Shown: positions 10,101 through 20,109 of the stretch, piece by piece
Numbering within the stretch: position 1 is the stretch's first letter
Layout of the letters: every line of letters begins with the position of its first letter
Assembly (NCBI GenBank): GCA_033980235.1
Contig: CM067068.1
Coordinates: 32,335,046-32,399,045 of the forward strand
DNA from: Diadema setosum
Taxonomy: Eukaryota > Echinodermata > Echinoidea > Diadematoida > Diadematidae
Direction of reading: 5' to 3'
DNA length: 64,000 nt
Translations under genes and position numbers: made by a program
The notes under the pieces: model-generated
Database searches by the model: none
What the model was told of the DNA's origin: nothing
What the model saw: the letters and a program-made list of their open reading frames with translations, nothing else

Positions 10101-10805
10101 GCAAATACCACCTCTGCCCCCCCCCCCCAAAAAAAATAACTATTACTGATAGTATACCACGCTACTACAACCCCTCCCCCCCCCCAAACAAAAACAAAAA
10201 AAAAAAAAAGACGCGAACGAGATCAACTTTCTCTTTTCGATTTTATTTCACAGCATCGAATATTCATGTAAAGCTTAATTGGAAACCTACCACCTATGTG
10301 CGATGTGGCTGCAACTGATAATGTATTTTCTGAAAACATGTACAACTTTTAAATACTATAACTTTGTAACATCCCTTTTTTCTGAAAGTTGTGACACGAT
10401 TTATGATTGTACTCTCCTTTTTAGAGTCAACTCGAATATGGAAGGGAATTAAAAAGTATACTCCAGGATACCCATATGATGAGAATAATGATGCTCGATT
10501 TGTATGTCCTTTTGTCTAGGTATGCAAGGACGGCAAAACAGGTGTCAGCAATCATGAATGACCAACCGTTGTCACCACGTGATCGAGCGGCGCATTGGAT
10601 TGAACACGTGATCAAATATGGAGGAGATTATCTACGTTCAAAAGGACCCGAGCTGTCGTTAGTCCAGTATTACATGATCGACGTACTAGCTTTATATCTT
10701 ACCTTATTTCTAATTATGCTAATCTTCCTATTTCTCGTTTTGCGCTGTGGATTGTCCCTGCTTTTGCGAATTGTTTGTGGAAAGACAAAGCAGAAAAAAG
10801 AGTAA
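6090..10805 (+). CDS. UDP-glucuronosyltransferase (UGT), complete four-exon gene
   Basis: Exons are 6090-6965, 8202-8433, 8965-9184 and 10520-10805, all with GT/AG introns (1236, 531 and 1335 bp; phases 0, 1 and 2). They join into 537 residues, the usual UGT length. Residues 8-24 form a signal peptide core. His38 in GEGSHFL and Asp146 in VMDITWPC fit the catalytic pair of family 1 glycosyltransferases. The donor-binding signature runs from WVPQNDLL (362-369) through HGGNNGFQEA to GDQ (403-405). A hydrophobic anchor spans about 499-517, and the tail ends KQKKE, a KxKxx ER-retrieval pattern. Sequons occur at Asn55, 85, 119 and 350. By family knowledge it is a lumen-facing ER enzyme conjugating lipophilic compounds with a UDP-sugar; donor and acceptor cannot be told here. 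HGGNNG and GDQ replace the more common HGGANG and ADQ. Confidence 0.93.
6966..8201 (+). other. UGT intron 1
   Basis: A 1236-bp phase 0 intron. It contains a TA array (about 7089-7151) and a purine-rich GAA/GAAG tract (about 7634-7710). The acceptor follows a good pyrimidine stretch and TTATTGTGTAG at 8191-8201. No coding potential is seen inside. Confidence 0.8.
8202..8433 (+). CDS. UGT exon 2
   Basis: Encodes residues 293-369, starting DLEKFMQSSGDDGVILFSLG and ending WVPQNDLL. This is the first half of the C-terminal UDP-sugar domain. The donor is TTGG|GTAAGA. It corresponds to two vertebrate UGT exons merged, as recalled from family gene structures. Confidence 0.92.
8965..9184 (+). CDS. 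UGT exon 3 (220 nt)
   Basis: Encodes residues 370-443, with the core of the UGT signature (GHPKTRVFLYHGG) and the Asp404-Gln405 donor-binding pair. Acceptor ACGAAG and donor CCAAG|GTTCGT keep the frame. Its length equals the 220-nt penultimate coding exon I recall for vertebrate UGTs, suggesting an ancient intron position. The pyrimidine tract before the acceptor is weak. Confidence 0.92.
9453..9807. mobile_element. 355-bp insertion in UGT intron 3 with 7-bp target duplication
   Basis: The 7-mer CGCAGAC occurs at 9446-9452 and again at 9808-9814. The paralogous intron at about 191-203 reads through as CTGCAGACGGTTCAT with no insert. The insert contains several TCTCACGCAT-type repeats and a C-rich stretch and ends in an AT-rich segment. 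I do not recognise the family. Confidence 0.75.
10117..10211. repeat. Two C-to-A homopolymer junctions
   Basis: Runs of C followed by A occur at about 10117-10136 and 10177-10209, inside UGT intron 3. Both read C then A on the + strand. Confidence 0.85.
10520..10805 (+). CDS. UGT exon 4 (last coding exon)
   Basis: Completes Arg443 and encodes residues 444-537. It includes NDQPLSPRDRAAHWIEHVIK, the conserved stretch before the anchor, then the membrane segment and the basic tail. The acceptor TTTTGTCTAG is at 10510-10519. It aligns codon for codon with the exon at 606 apart from that copy's 4-bp insertion. A possible polyadenylation signal AATAAA lies at 11493-11498, within a later foldback insertion. 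Confidence 0.92.
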
Positions 10806-10928
10806 TGTCTTCAGCATGTACAACTCTCCGAACATTTTCTTAATCTTACCTTATAGAGATGATTACATTCGATTCTTCTTTTTCCGCCCCATCGTTTCAC
10901 GTCACAGTTATAAAACTCCTCAAAATAA

Positions 10929-11586
10929 GTTCTGCAATTAAAGTTTGATATATCATATTTCTCTTATACCCGCATTATCTTCATTAAATATGACATCATA
11001 AGAAAGCCTGATAAATAATCTTTAAAATGACACCCCACTTGCTATGATTGGGTGTTCTTGGAATGTGTGCAACAGCTGAGTATGGGGACAGATCAAAAGT
11101 GAAAAGTCGCAACAATTCTGCTATTGATAATGTACAGTTTTTATGAAAAAGGCCACTGGAATAAGCAATGCAGAAATTAGAGCACTTTCAAAAACTCCCG
11201 TTTCCCAGACATTAGATGACTGTTTGGTCAACCTCTATGTTTGATTTTAGTCTGCAGATACTACTGCAGTTTTAAATTCATGGATGAAGCCTGGAATCTA
11301 TTGATAATCGCACTATGCATTCTTTTCAATTACGCACATTCCTTTCCTGGAACGACAAAGCAAATAGGAATTACACTGTTTGACACTAACATGTTTGCTC
11401 TATTTTGCAACATTTCACATTTGACCTTTCCTCATACTCAGTCTTACTGTGCATTCCAGGAATGCATGATGTAATAGTGAGTTGTCGTTGTAAATAAAAT
11501 TAATCAGGCTTTCTTATGATGTCACATTTGAATGAAATGATGTACTTTTAAGAGAATTATGATACATCGAATTGGAATTGCAGAAC
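10929..11586. mobile_element. Foldback element in the UGT 3' flank (copy B only)
   Basis: Inverted arms of about 100 bp start with GTTCTGCAATT (10929) and end with its complement (11586). They share ATGACATCATAAGAAAGCCT and its complement almost exactly. The arms look roughly three-quarters identical overall. The copy A flank lacks the element. The interior has no recognised gene. Confidence 0.75.
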
Positions 11587-11626
11587 TTTTTTTTTTAGAG
11601 GGGTTTATATTCTGACATAATTATAC

Positions 11627-11647
11627 CATGGAGCTAGTAGCTCCATG
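11627..11647. repeat. Perfect short palindrome CATGGAGCTA / TAGCTCCATG
   Basis: Ten-base arms with a single G between them. The same palindrome recurs at 58981-59007 and 60473-60489. It sits beside the 10929-11586 foldback insertion. Confidence 0.85.
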
Positions 11648-11699
11648 ATTATACAATGTGTCCGAAACTAAACTTGAACGGACCGTTTCACTCAATCTT

Positions 11700-12378
11700 G
11701 GCACAAGAGAAAGAGAGGGGGAAAATGAATGTGTGTAATTTATGTGACCGTCCATCAGAAAAAAAAAAAGCAAGAGAAAGTCTAATTTTTATACGTTAAG
11801 ATTAAAATAGGGTCAACCCAGTGAATGTTGAGTTTGTATACCAATGCAAGGCCGGCGAAACGGGGGCGGGAGGGGGGGGGGGGGTAGGATGGGGCTCGGG
11901 CACCCACTTTTTTTTTTTTTTTTTTTTTGCGCCCGTACATAGGAATATGATGTAACCACTTTGGGCCCCCACTTTTTTTTTCTACCCCGGATGTTGCACT
12001 AGAAATGCATTGAAGACCCCCCCCCCCCCCCCACACACACACACACACACCCACACACACACACACACACACCTTTTCTTTCTTTTTTTTTATGGTCAAC
12101 TTAAGAAAATCGGCCATGGCACCAGAAGTTGCGCTAAAGGCTTTTTCTTTCTTTCTTTCTTTTCTTGTTAGCTCATGAAACCCGGAAGTGCCCCCCTTGA
12201 AAACGTGACGCCGGCTATGAAATGTGTAGTTTGTTTACCGTTTTTCTATCATGTAGGCTCCCCTAAATGCTCTGGGCCACGGAGAACAAGGATGATATTA
12301 TAAGAGATGATGAAATGAATATAAAATATTCATGAAACACTCTGCAAAGGAATTGAGGACACTCGGATAATTCGTTCA
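11700..12378. other. Low-complexity stretch, no gene
   Basis: Contains poly-G (about 11871-11883), poly-T (about 11911-11930), poly-C running into a CA array (about 12017-12072) and CTTT repeats (about 12145-12165). The pair GCCGGCGAAACGGGGGC (11852) and AACGTGACGCCGGC (12204) could be the eroded ends of one element. Confidence 0.5.
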
Positions 12379-12847
12379 AGGGCTCACACCTGTAAATAAA
12401 ATGGATTGTCCCAGACCCCTTCACAAATTCGTACCAAAGATACCAAAATAAATGAAGAAAAAAATTGATTAAAAATCAATGATGTAGTTTGGCAAAAAAC
12501 TGAATAGCTGTAGATATTGAGTATGAATTCCTCTACAAACTGCATTTTGGTTGGAAGATGAAAGCTTTTCTGATGGAATTTGAGGGGACTATATTTCATT
12601 GGGTACGTGTACGGAAAATAGGTGATTTTTTGAGTGACAAGAACTCGTAGTCTGGCTTTGCGGACCCCTGGACAGAATTAGAGCAGAACAACCCACCCTG
12701 GCAATCTGATGGATGAAAGGTAATATCTCACTTATTCAGGTTAGTGAAGATGAAACACCTCATTTCTCCCAGCTATTTTACAGAATTTTTTGAAATTTGA
12801 ATTTTAACACACGTCTCTATGGGGAATTATTTACCCGTGTGAGCCCT
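12379..12847. mobile_element. MITE with about 21-bp terminal inverted repeats
   Basis: The left end AGGGCTCACACCTGTAAATA and the right end TATTTACCCGTGTGAGCCCT are near-perfect inverted repeats. The 469-bp body has no supported coding frame. A target duplication is not clear. Confidence 0.75.
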
Positions 12848-14213
12848 CAAAAGTTTGTTATTTCTAATATTTTGATCAATAATGTATGTGCTGCCCTCTA
12901 TGAATGGGAACCGTACATTATTTTGTGTTGCCACAAAAGTAGAACGTTAAAAAGATGCCCTAAATGATACAGATTTCACAGTGGGGTATCGAAAGACTCA
13001 GTAGCAACCGTCACACTGGCAAAAAGATCTTTTCTACTTTGGGAACATTTAAGAATTACGTATGCTTCAAATGGATGAAGAGTAGTCAGCTTTATATAAT
13101 ACTTTTTTTCTAATGGAAAATAAATGAAATGCACATAATGATACAAATTATGGAATGAAAAGTCGCACGAGTCTTTTGTTATGATGAAGAAATTAACCCA
13201 CCGCTAATCTCGCAGAGTCGCCTAATGTAGATGCACGTTTTAATAAGGATAAAATACGGGTGAAAGTAAAGTGAAGTGCATGAAAACACATTGTCAGAGA
13301 TCGTATACAAGAAAACACCGTTATAACGAGCTAGCGTTATAGAAGTACAGTCTGTAGCGGTGCTCTTTCTCGGATTTTTCTTTCCCGTGCATATTGTTTC
13401 ACCTCCTGAACACAAAAGAGAGAAAAAGCTCGGCTATAAGGACTTGCCATTTTTAGCGAAGATATTTTAGTGGTAGAAATAAACTAAGATCTTTAATTGT
13501 GTAGAACAAAGTTATACGTGTAATGATCCTATAATCAAATCTGTTTTCGTTCATCGTCGGCTATTCACATTGCACATGTCAATAAACAACATTTTATTTT
13601 ATAAAATTCCTTTTATTGTTTACCTCATTGAACATCTCTACATTTTCACACCCACACATGCATTGTGTTTAAACATTTCGATTGTTTGTTACTATGAAAG
13701 GTCAAGGTACATAAGGCCGCTCGTCCAACGATTAATGCTTATTTGCCAATGTTGTATACTAGTAAAAACATTGAACACAAATACTGCATTCATTTTCGAT
13801 CTTTTGATTATTCATGATGTTGGAGAAAACTAGTGAGTGATAGTAAATACATAAATCATGAAGAACAGAACTGTGTTGTTACCAGATTATATTTCCGGGC
13901 AAGTCTACGGACATCAGTGATTAGATAAACGATACTGCGTGGAAATAATTTACATTTACTGAAGTTCCCAACAATGTAAATAAATGGGGTAAATAGGGGA
14001 GCGGTGCGTGTTAACATGGACCTTTGTTGTATATAGGTCCATGGTTTTAATGAGAGCACAGTACACTGTACTAACAGCCCTACCATTGTTGGGTATAATA
14101 GGTACGTACCATGTACCTACACTTCAGTATGATATTGCGCCCCCTAGTGGCATGAACAACCTGATACATTCCTCTTTTGGTATAAGCACATCCTTTCCCA
14201 ATAGTCTGCCAGT
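12848..14213. other. Unannotated copy B sequence
   Basis: AT-rich, with short open frames but no recognisable domain, RNA gene or terminal repeat. A small inverted pair (CATGGACC / GGTCCATG) lies at about 14016-14043. Confidence 0.4.
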
Positions 14214-14707
14214 AGGCGTTTTCACATCAGCCCGATAAAAATCCAAGCTCGAAATATTTTCCGCGATTGCGAATTAGAGCGCTATTTCATTTCTAATTCA
14301 CATCAGCCCGAAGAGGGGGTAGCCCGAATAGTTAAAAATTTTAAAATAGCTAATTCGACAGCTGAGTATGTGCAAACAGCATCAGTAAAGTGTGTGCCCT
14401 CTCAAAAATTCCTCACGATTTGTGTGCAGTTTGCCTCGGTCGATCGGGTCACACACGCTAGGCATGATGGGATTCATCGCGCTAATTTCTCGAGTCGTTT
14501 TCACATTATCAAATAGCGCGCTACTATCCCGCTATTTCAGAAATTTCCCGAGTTGGACTAGAAAAATTTTCTCGATCAGAGCGATACAACTAGCGCGTTA
14601 ATTTGTGTTCACATTATCAAATAGCGCGCTATTTCGCTATCGGGAAAATTTCCCAAGTCAGAAAATAGCGCGCTATTTCGAAACATCGGGCTGATGTGAA
14701 AACGCCT
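14214..14707. mobile_element. MITE with TA target site and internal GCGC palindromes
   Basis: The terminal repeats match perfectly: AGGCGTTTTCACATCAGCCC at 14214 and its complement ending at 14707. A reading of GGCG...CGCC flanked by TA on both sides fits a TA target duplication (Tc1/mariner-like; other families possible). The interior holds repeated AAATAGCGCGCTATTT-type palindromes (about 14513, 14622, 14664) and GGGAAATTTCCC-type pairs. It is about 490 bp with no ORF of interest. Confidence 0.82.
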
Positions 14708-14771
14708 AATGAGGACCTATTTTCAGTATTCACACAGTCAAAGGGCGGTCCGTCCGGAATCATAATTTCAA

Positions 14772-15657
14772 TTAAAGGAAACCAAAGGCGAAATGTAATC
14801 TTTGATTGAGTGAAAGCAGCAATATCACAGTAGAGTACTTCTAGTCAAAGTTTAAGAAAATCGGGCAATTGAGTCAACAGTTGTAAATTTTGAAAGTTTC
14901 AGTGTCGTCAGTGCTGGATAAGGAGATTACTAGGGGCCTATACACCTCGTGATGCCATCATGAACATCAATGTAAAGAAAATATATGGGCCGTAACGCGA
15001 GAAAAGGGCCCTTAGGGCATTATATACCAAAAATGGGTTTTCACCTCCACATTGTAGAATGAACTCTGACGTATTTAGATATGCAACCATTTTCTGAAAT
15101 TCCGCTCCTAAATGACCCCATGACGACATTCAAAAAGAATGTTTTGTCCAAATCTTGCCACTTTTTGATACGTCTATGCATGTGCGCGCAGTTAGCTAGT
15201 TGATCTTTTTGCGCGTATTGCTTTGTCAAACTTCCGCGCCGTTTTCTGGCGTTTGCGCGCAGCGTGGCTAAGGGCCCTTTTCTCGCGTCATGGCCCATAT
15301 ATATATGGATAATTTAACACATCTTTAACTTTTCTAGCAAAATGAAAGAGCACTTATTAATTTACCTCTATCAGAAAGCAGTGGGAATGATAATATTATT
15401 GTCAGCAACAGGTCGGTGTAATGTGTATTTTTCTTGAAAAATTAAATTTTGTGGAATTCTCCTTATATTCTTGTCCAAAAATGACGTCATGAGCTCTTTA
15501 AGCCTTCTTATTCAGCGATGACGGCACCGAAATTTTAGGAATTCATAACTTTTGAATCGATTGTCCTATTTTCCTTAGACTTCACTTATGTGTTCTACTA
15601 ATATTGCCGCTTTCACTCAATTCACGTTGTTACTTATGAGCTTTGGTTTCTTCTATA
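14772..15657. mobile_element. Large foldback MITE (family 2) split by a nested element
   Basis: The left arm starts TTAAAGGAAACC and includes TGAAAGTTTCAGTGTCGTCA. The right arm has AGCGATGACGGCACCGAAAT, TTCATAACTTTTGAATCG and CTGCCGCTTTCACTCAA-like sequence, ending near TTTGGTTTCTTC. A different element at 14987-15296 interrupts it. The right terminus is eroded. Confidence 0.65.
14987..15296. mobile_element. Nested 310-bp MITE, GGGCC termini
   Basis: The ends GGGCCGTAACGCGAGAAAAG and its complement (two mismatches) are 29-bp inverted repeats. ATATAT lies on both sides and may be a target duplication, but the site is low-complexity. The interior is rich in GCGC. Confidence 0.78.
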
Positions 15658-15950
15658 ACAAACCCGTTATCTCATAGAAAACTATGGATACAATGCCTGT
15701 CCTTATCATGTACCATGGTACGGTCCTTGTCATGATATTGCGCAAATAATGTTTGGAAGATGATTTTGAAGTTCAACTGTTTATTATGTTCATAATACCA
15801 TGTACAGAATTCGGTAAATATTTTACATCATGATATTATGTCGCATGTGAATTCGTGAGTGTAATGCAGCTCTTTCGCTCAAATTTTGATCACAAATTAA
15901 TGACTTTCCTCCGGAACTTTTTAAAGTTATTTTTACGGACACAAAATGTA

Positions 15951-15954
15951 GTGT

Positions 15955-15997
<43 letters not shown>

Positions 15998-16009
15998 GGT
16001 GGGTGGGTG
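15951..16009. repeat. GT array passing into GGGT array
   Basis: Dinucleotide GT repeats turn into about six GGGT units. The paralogous site at about 3026-3050 has a much shorter GT/ATGT array. Confidence 0.95.
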
Positions 16010-16194
16010 CCTATGTATGTGTGTCTCAGTAATGTGTAACTTGAGATTACATGCTTGACAAGTTGGGGGATATAGCAAACAAGAAGTAGACCACTGAATT
16101 TCCAATACAAATCAAATAAAGAAGTTATCAATCCGTGAATTGTGACTACACACCGCACAGGTGTCATCCCATTGTTTTCTAATCATCAACAATT

Positions 16195-16400
16195 TTCTTT
16201 ATATTTGCTGTCCGTACCATGATGCCATTATAAACTCAAGTAGTTTCCTCATCTAGCGGTTCCAACACCAAAACTTTACAAATTCATAACTTTTGCATCG
16301 ATTGTCCGATTTTCCTCAAACTTTCATTGATGTGTTCTACTAATGTCTCTGGTTTCACTCAATCCACATTTCTCTTGCTTTGGGTTTTGGTTTCCTTTAA
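16195..16400 (+). mobile_element. Foldback MITE family 2, right-arm fragment
   Basis: From CATGATGCCATTATAAACTC to GGTTTCCTTTAA. The matching place in copy A (about 3590-3610) has no such sequence, so it was inserted or retained only in copy B. Confidence 0.65.
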
Positions 16401-16553
16401 TCTCCCTCATTTACTAGTTATGAAGTAAATTGAATTTCGTTTCAGTCTGATTTTGTTTCAGTTGTATTAATAAAAAAAATCAATTATAAACGATAATGAT
16501 AATGATAATAATGATGATAGTAATGATGATGATGATGCATTGCATTAATGTAC

Positions 16554-16925
16554 TTAAAGGGATGGTAAAGTTTAACTTTTTGCAAAATAATCACAAACCA
16601 CTTTTATAAAGTAGTAAAGAGCACATCATTCTGAGAGGAGTTAATGACTATTGATGAAAATCAATTTTGAAATGACTGAAATATCTCAAAACAAAGTAAA
16701 ACAAAGTGGTCCTAATTAAAAGGCGGGTCCCATCTTTCATTAGGACCTCTCTCTTTTAGGATATCTCAGCCATTTCAAAACTGATTATCATCAAATCAAC
16801 TTTTAACTCCTCTTAGAATGGTATGCTCTTGAATATTATTCATAATATTATAAAGGCTTCTAATCATCTCACAAAAAGTTAAAACCTGAATCCCCATCTC
16901 AACCAAAACTATACCATCCCTTTAA
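16554..16925. mobile_element. TTAA-bounded palindromic MITE (family 1, copy 2)
   Basis: Runs from TTAAAGGGATGGTAAAG to CCATCCCTTTAA. The arms include TGACTGAAATATCTCAAAAC and GATATCTCAGCCATTTCAAA. A short GATAAT/GATGAT array (16490-16540) lies just upstream. Confidence 0.82.
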
Positions 16926-17885
16926 AACAATGTTTCTAAACGTCTAAGCGCAATGGGGAAAGACGAAGAGAAAGTAAAGGGAAAATGAGAAAACGAGAGA
17001 TAATAAGCATGTTAAAAATACAGATCACCTAAAACATAGATAAGGGACAACATGACAAACATCAGTATGTCATTGTGTATCTGTAAATAAGCTCATAAAA
17101 CAAATAGAATCAATGACGATAGCACAAAACAATACTTGTGCTGTTTGATTTGACACATATATTTCCAACTGTAGGCAGGGTTTTTTTTTTTTCCTTCTCC
17201 TTTTTAATATGGGATTCCGTGGTTTCAGCTTCAATTGAGTGGACCATATGATATTCGATATGCACTAATTGGTGCGTTACATTGTATTGTGTGTGAGAAC
17301 AAAAGTATTTACTCGGGGCACGAAATCTGAGCATGCATCGTCTTTGTTCATTTGGCATGACAGGTATTTGCCAGCGATAATGTTGAATTATGGCGGCATC
17401 CCAGTAATTTTCCATTCCACAATCAGTTCAGACGCAACTATTACTCATTTAGAAGGCATTCAGAGGCGTAAATTTTAATTGCTGGGATGACTAGAATAAT
17501 ACAACCCAATAGAATGTTGTCCAAAACTGCCCATGAGCAAGAATACCTTCACTGCATGTGTGTGTGTCTGTATGCTTGTGTGCGTTTTGAGTAGTTCCTA
17601 TAATTTAATGTGTCATTTTGGATTTTAATCTGTACGTCTAAAATCATGATGGTTTTTTTTTTTCTCACAGTGTATGCTGAATTTAGTTGATAAATACTTT
17701 TTTTTAATCAAAATTATGATTATCTTTCTGTTGCCTCAAAGCAATATTGATATTAAAATATCATTTGTAATCAATAATCCATTTCAGATTACAGTGTTTG
17801 CTGGTAATAACTATTATGCATACACGTTATTTGTTTTGGCAATAATCCATATACACAATACTTTGTACAGTGTAGCTGTAGTAGA

Positions 17886-17927
<42 letters not shown>

Positions 17928-18635
17928 TGTGCTATATTCAATGATATGTGCATGTACACACATATTAATCAGATGGACATTTATATCAATGCATTCATGA
18001 TAAACACCATACAGTATTCGAAAAAAAAAAGTTTAAGGTATGAAAATACAATTTCATTGACCTCTATTATTTCAATATTCTACCTTACTTCCTTCTTTCT
18101 TTAATATACATGTATACGCCTATCTTCATTCATATGAATACAGCGTTCATGGTGCAATCAATACTACAACAAATAAGATACCGAATAAGGTGATATCGTT
18201 GAACGATTGCTGAGGAACAATAAAACACTTGAGATCAATAAGGTTTTGAGCATTTTGGCAACCTATACAATGTACAGGAAAGTCGAAGTAGCCGTTCTTG
18301 TATCTTTGTGTAATATTCCAAATTTTTTGATTAAGTCGTAAATGCACTGAGGCTCAAGAGCGAAGCATGAACGCAGGACAGTATTGTTGTGACGTCATGT
18401 CCATATACCTTCGCGGATTCGTTCTGCCCCCTCCTCGGTTAGCTGCCTATTGATCGACATTGGAAATAGATCTCGTAAATTGCGAGATCAAATCAAGGAA
18501 GAAATCAACATATTTCGCCATTCTGCGGCCCACGGCCACACAGAAGGGTAGCTGGAGAAAGATAGTCTCTAACACTGTCAAAAGGGGAGTGTTTGAGTAG
18601 AGCGAGCAAGCAGTGTGTTTTGACAGCGAAGTCCT
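16926..18635. other. End of duplication copy B and unannotated flank
   Basis: 17500-17860 aligns with about 3840-4450. A GT array sits at 17889-17925. The 17269-17478 frame (69 codons) has no family I recognise. The rest is AT-rich with no supported feature. Confidence 0.45.
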
Positions 18636-18790
18636 GGGGGGGGGGGGGAGGACAATTTTAACGAAGCGTTTTTTCTGACAAATTTTTCTGACATTTGCTC
18701 TAAGCCAATCAGATGCAAGGATTTCAGTGGCTTATAACATTTTGTCAGAAAAAAATCTGACAAAATGCTTCATGAAATGCCCCCCCCCCC
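18636..18790. mobile_element. MITE with GGGGCATTTCATGAAGC-type ends (copy 1)
   Basis: The right end TGCTTCATGAAATGCCCC is intact and followed by further C. The left end begins with a G run and is degraded to GACAATTTTAACGAAGCG. The interior has the block CCAATCAGATGCAAGGATTT shared, inverted, with the copies at 21117 and 60637. Confidence 0.75.
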
Positions 18791-19288
18791 ATGCAGATTT
18801 GCGTTTTGCATAATAGAAAGCTGGAGTTCTTTCAACTATCTATTACATTCTGAGCCAAGAATATCTCATTTGAGTGCGACCATTACAAATGAAGAAACGG
18901 TTAGCAGACCGCAGTCTGAAAAAAAGGGAAAAACGTTGCAGGTTGACATTAAATCTGGTTGAAGATTAAATTGAAGGCGCGTAACGTATTCATTTGGTTT
19001 ATTTTTGGTAGCTCTAACTGCGTTATCGTGCCATCTTAAAGGTCAGTGAGTCGTCTTCATCAGGAGACGGTCAAACTGTGGCCAAACTTCTCATTTCATA
19101 TTCAGACTAGCGGCAAGAGAGCGACAGTGTTTCAATTCGAAAGCAAAACTTGACCGGTGTCATATAACTATACGACAGGACGCACTAGTAGACGATATGC
19201 TGCATTGGAACAACGTCATGTCGAAACTGGCAAGGGGTCAAAGGGTCATTTTTTTATTTTAAAGGAGAATATTAGTCCAAAATTTATG
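18791..19288. other. No feature seen
   Basis: Open frames up to 65 codons without recognisable domains. There is no clear repeat structure. Confidence 0.35.
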
Positions 19289-19438
19289 TGGATTCAAGGA
19301 ATGTAGAAATACTAGTATAACACATACCATTTTAATAAATGTTATCAAAATAAAGAAAGTGAAATGTTTATGTTTTTTTCGAAAAACGAAATAAAGTTTG
19401 AATTGAATTGAATTGAATTGAATTGAATTGAATTGAAT
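19289..19438 (+). mobile_element. LINE-like 3' end with TTGAA tail
   Basis: The sequence passes AATAAAGAAAGTG and CGAAATAAAGTTTGAATTG and ends in about eight TTGAA units (19396-19438), a typical short-unit tail of a non-LTR element. No coding part survives. Confidence 0.5.
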
Positions 19439-20109
19439 AAAAATCGAAGAAGTTATGATTTTTTTATTATCATTGTTATATCCATGTGTCCTCATAGCGA
19501 GAGTGTAGAAGGCAACTACTGTTCTTAAGGGCATTATAGTGCCGCAATGTTTAGAAATCATCTTCGCGTTTGCACATAATCCTTTCTACTTTGCTACCAT
19601 AACTAAAGGACCCTTTACCTCCCTCCTTTAGAAGGCAGGGGAATGATATTACCAGTGACGTAACTATGTAAGTTTCAAATCAAGTGAGTGTGTAATGAAA
19701 CGTAACGTTTTGCGCAAGTTTCGGTGTATAATATATTATTGTTGACATCACTGTGGCATCATGAATTGTTTTTGCGTTCTTACCCAACGCTGTTGACACA
19801 TGAAACTACAGAATTGACCGTGTTTATTCAAATATAGTGCATTGTACTCAGTGGCGTATCTAGGGGGGGGGGGGGGCAAGGGGGGCACGTGCCCCGGGCG
19901 CCGCTCCTTGGGGGCGCAAAAAAAAAAAAACGAAGAAGAAGAAAAAAAAAGAAAAAAGAAGAAAAAAAAAAGAAAAGAAAAAGAAAAAAGAAAAGAAGAA
20001 GAAGAAGAAGAAACTCACCGGAAGGGGGGGCAGAAAACCAAATCAAAAAAAGATAAAAACAAAACATAACGATGACTCGGACAAAATGACAATGTTTATT
20101 GTGATCACA

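Larger units (their letters stand above)
9305..17870 (+). repeat. Segmental duplication, copy B
   Basis: The paralogue of about 80-4460, roughly twice as long. The extra length includes the 9453-9807 insertion, the 10929-11586 foldback element, the MITEs at 12379, 14214 and 16554, and the MITE fragment near 16195-16400. The 3' portion (15830-16180 and 17500-17860) aligns well with 2910-3600 and 3840-4450. Confidence 0.7.

Noticed and set aside
11852..12217. Possible MITE with CCGGCG ends
   Set aside because: The end similarity is short and the interior is mostly homopolymers, so the boundaries could not be supported.
15041..15298. 85-codon basic frame on the minus strand
   Set aside because: Lies wholly within the nested GGGCC MITE and reads through its terminal repeat.
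17269..17478. 69-codon frame in copy B
   Set aside because: No recognised family, no splice context and no counterpart that I can trace in copy A.
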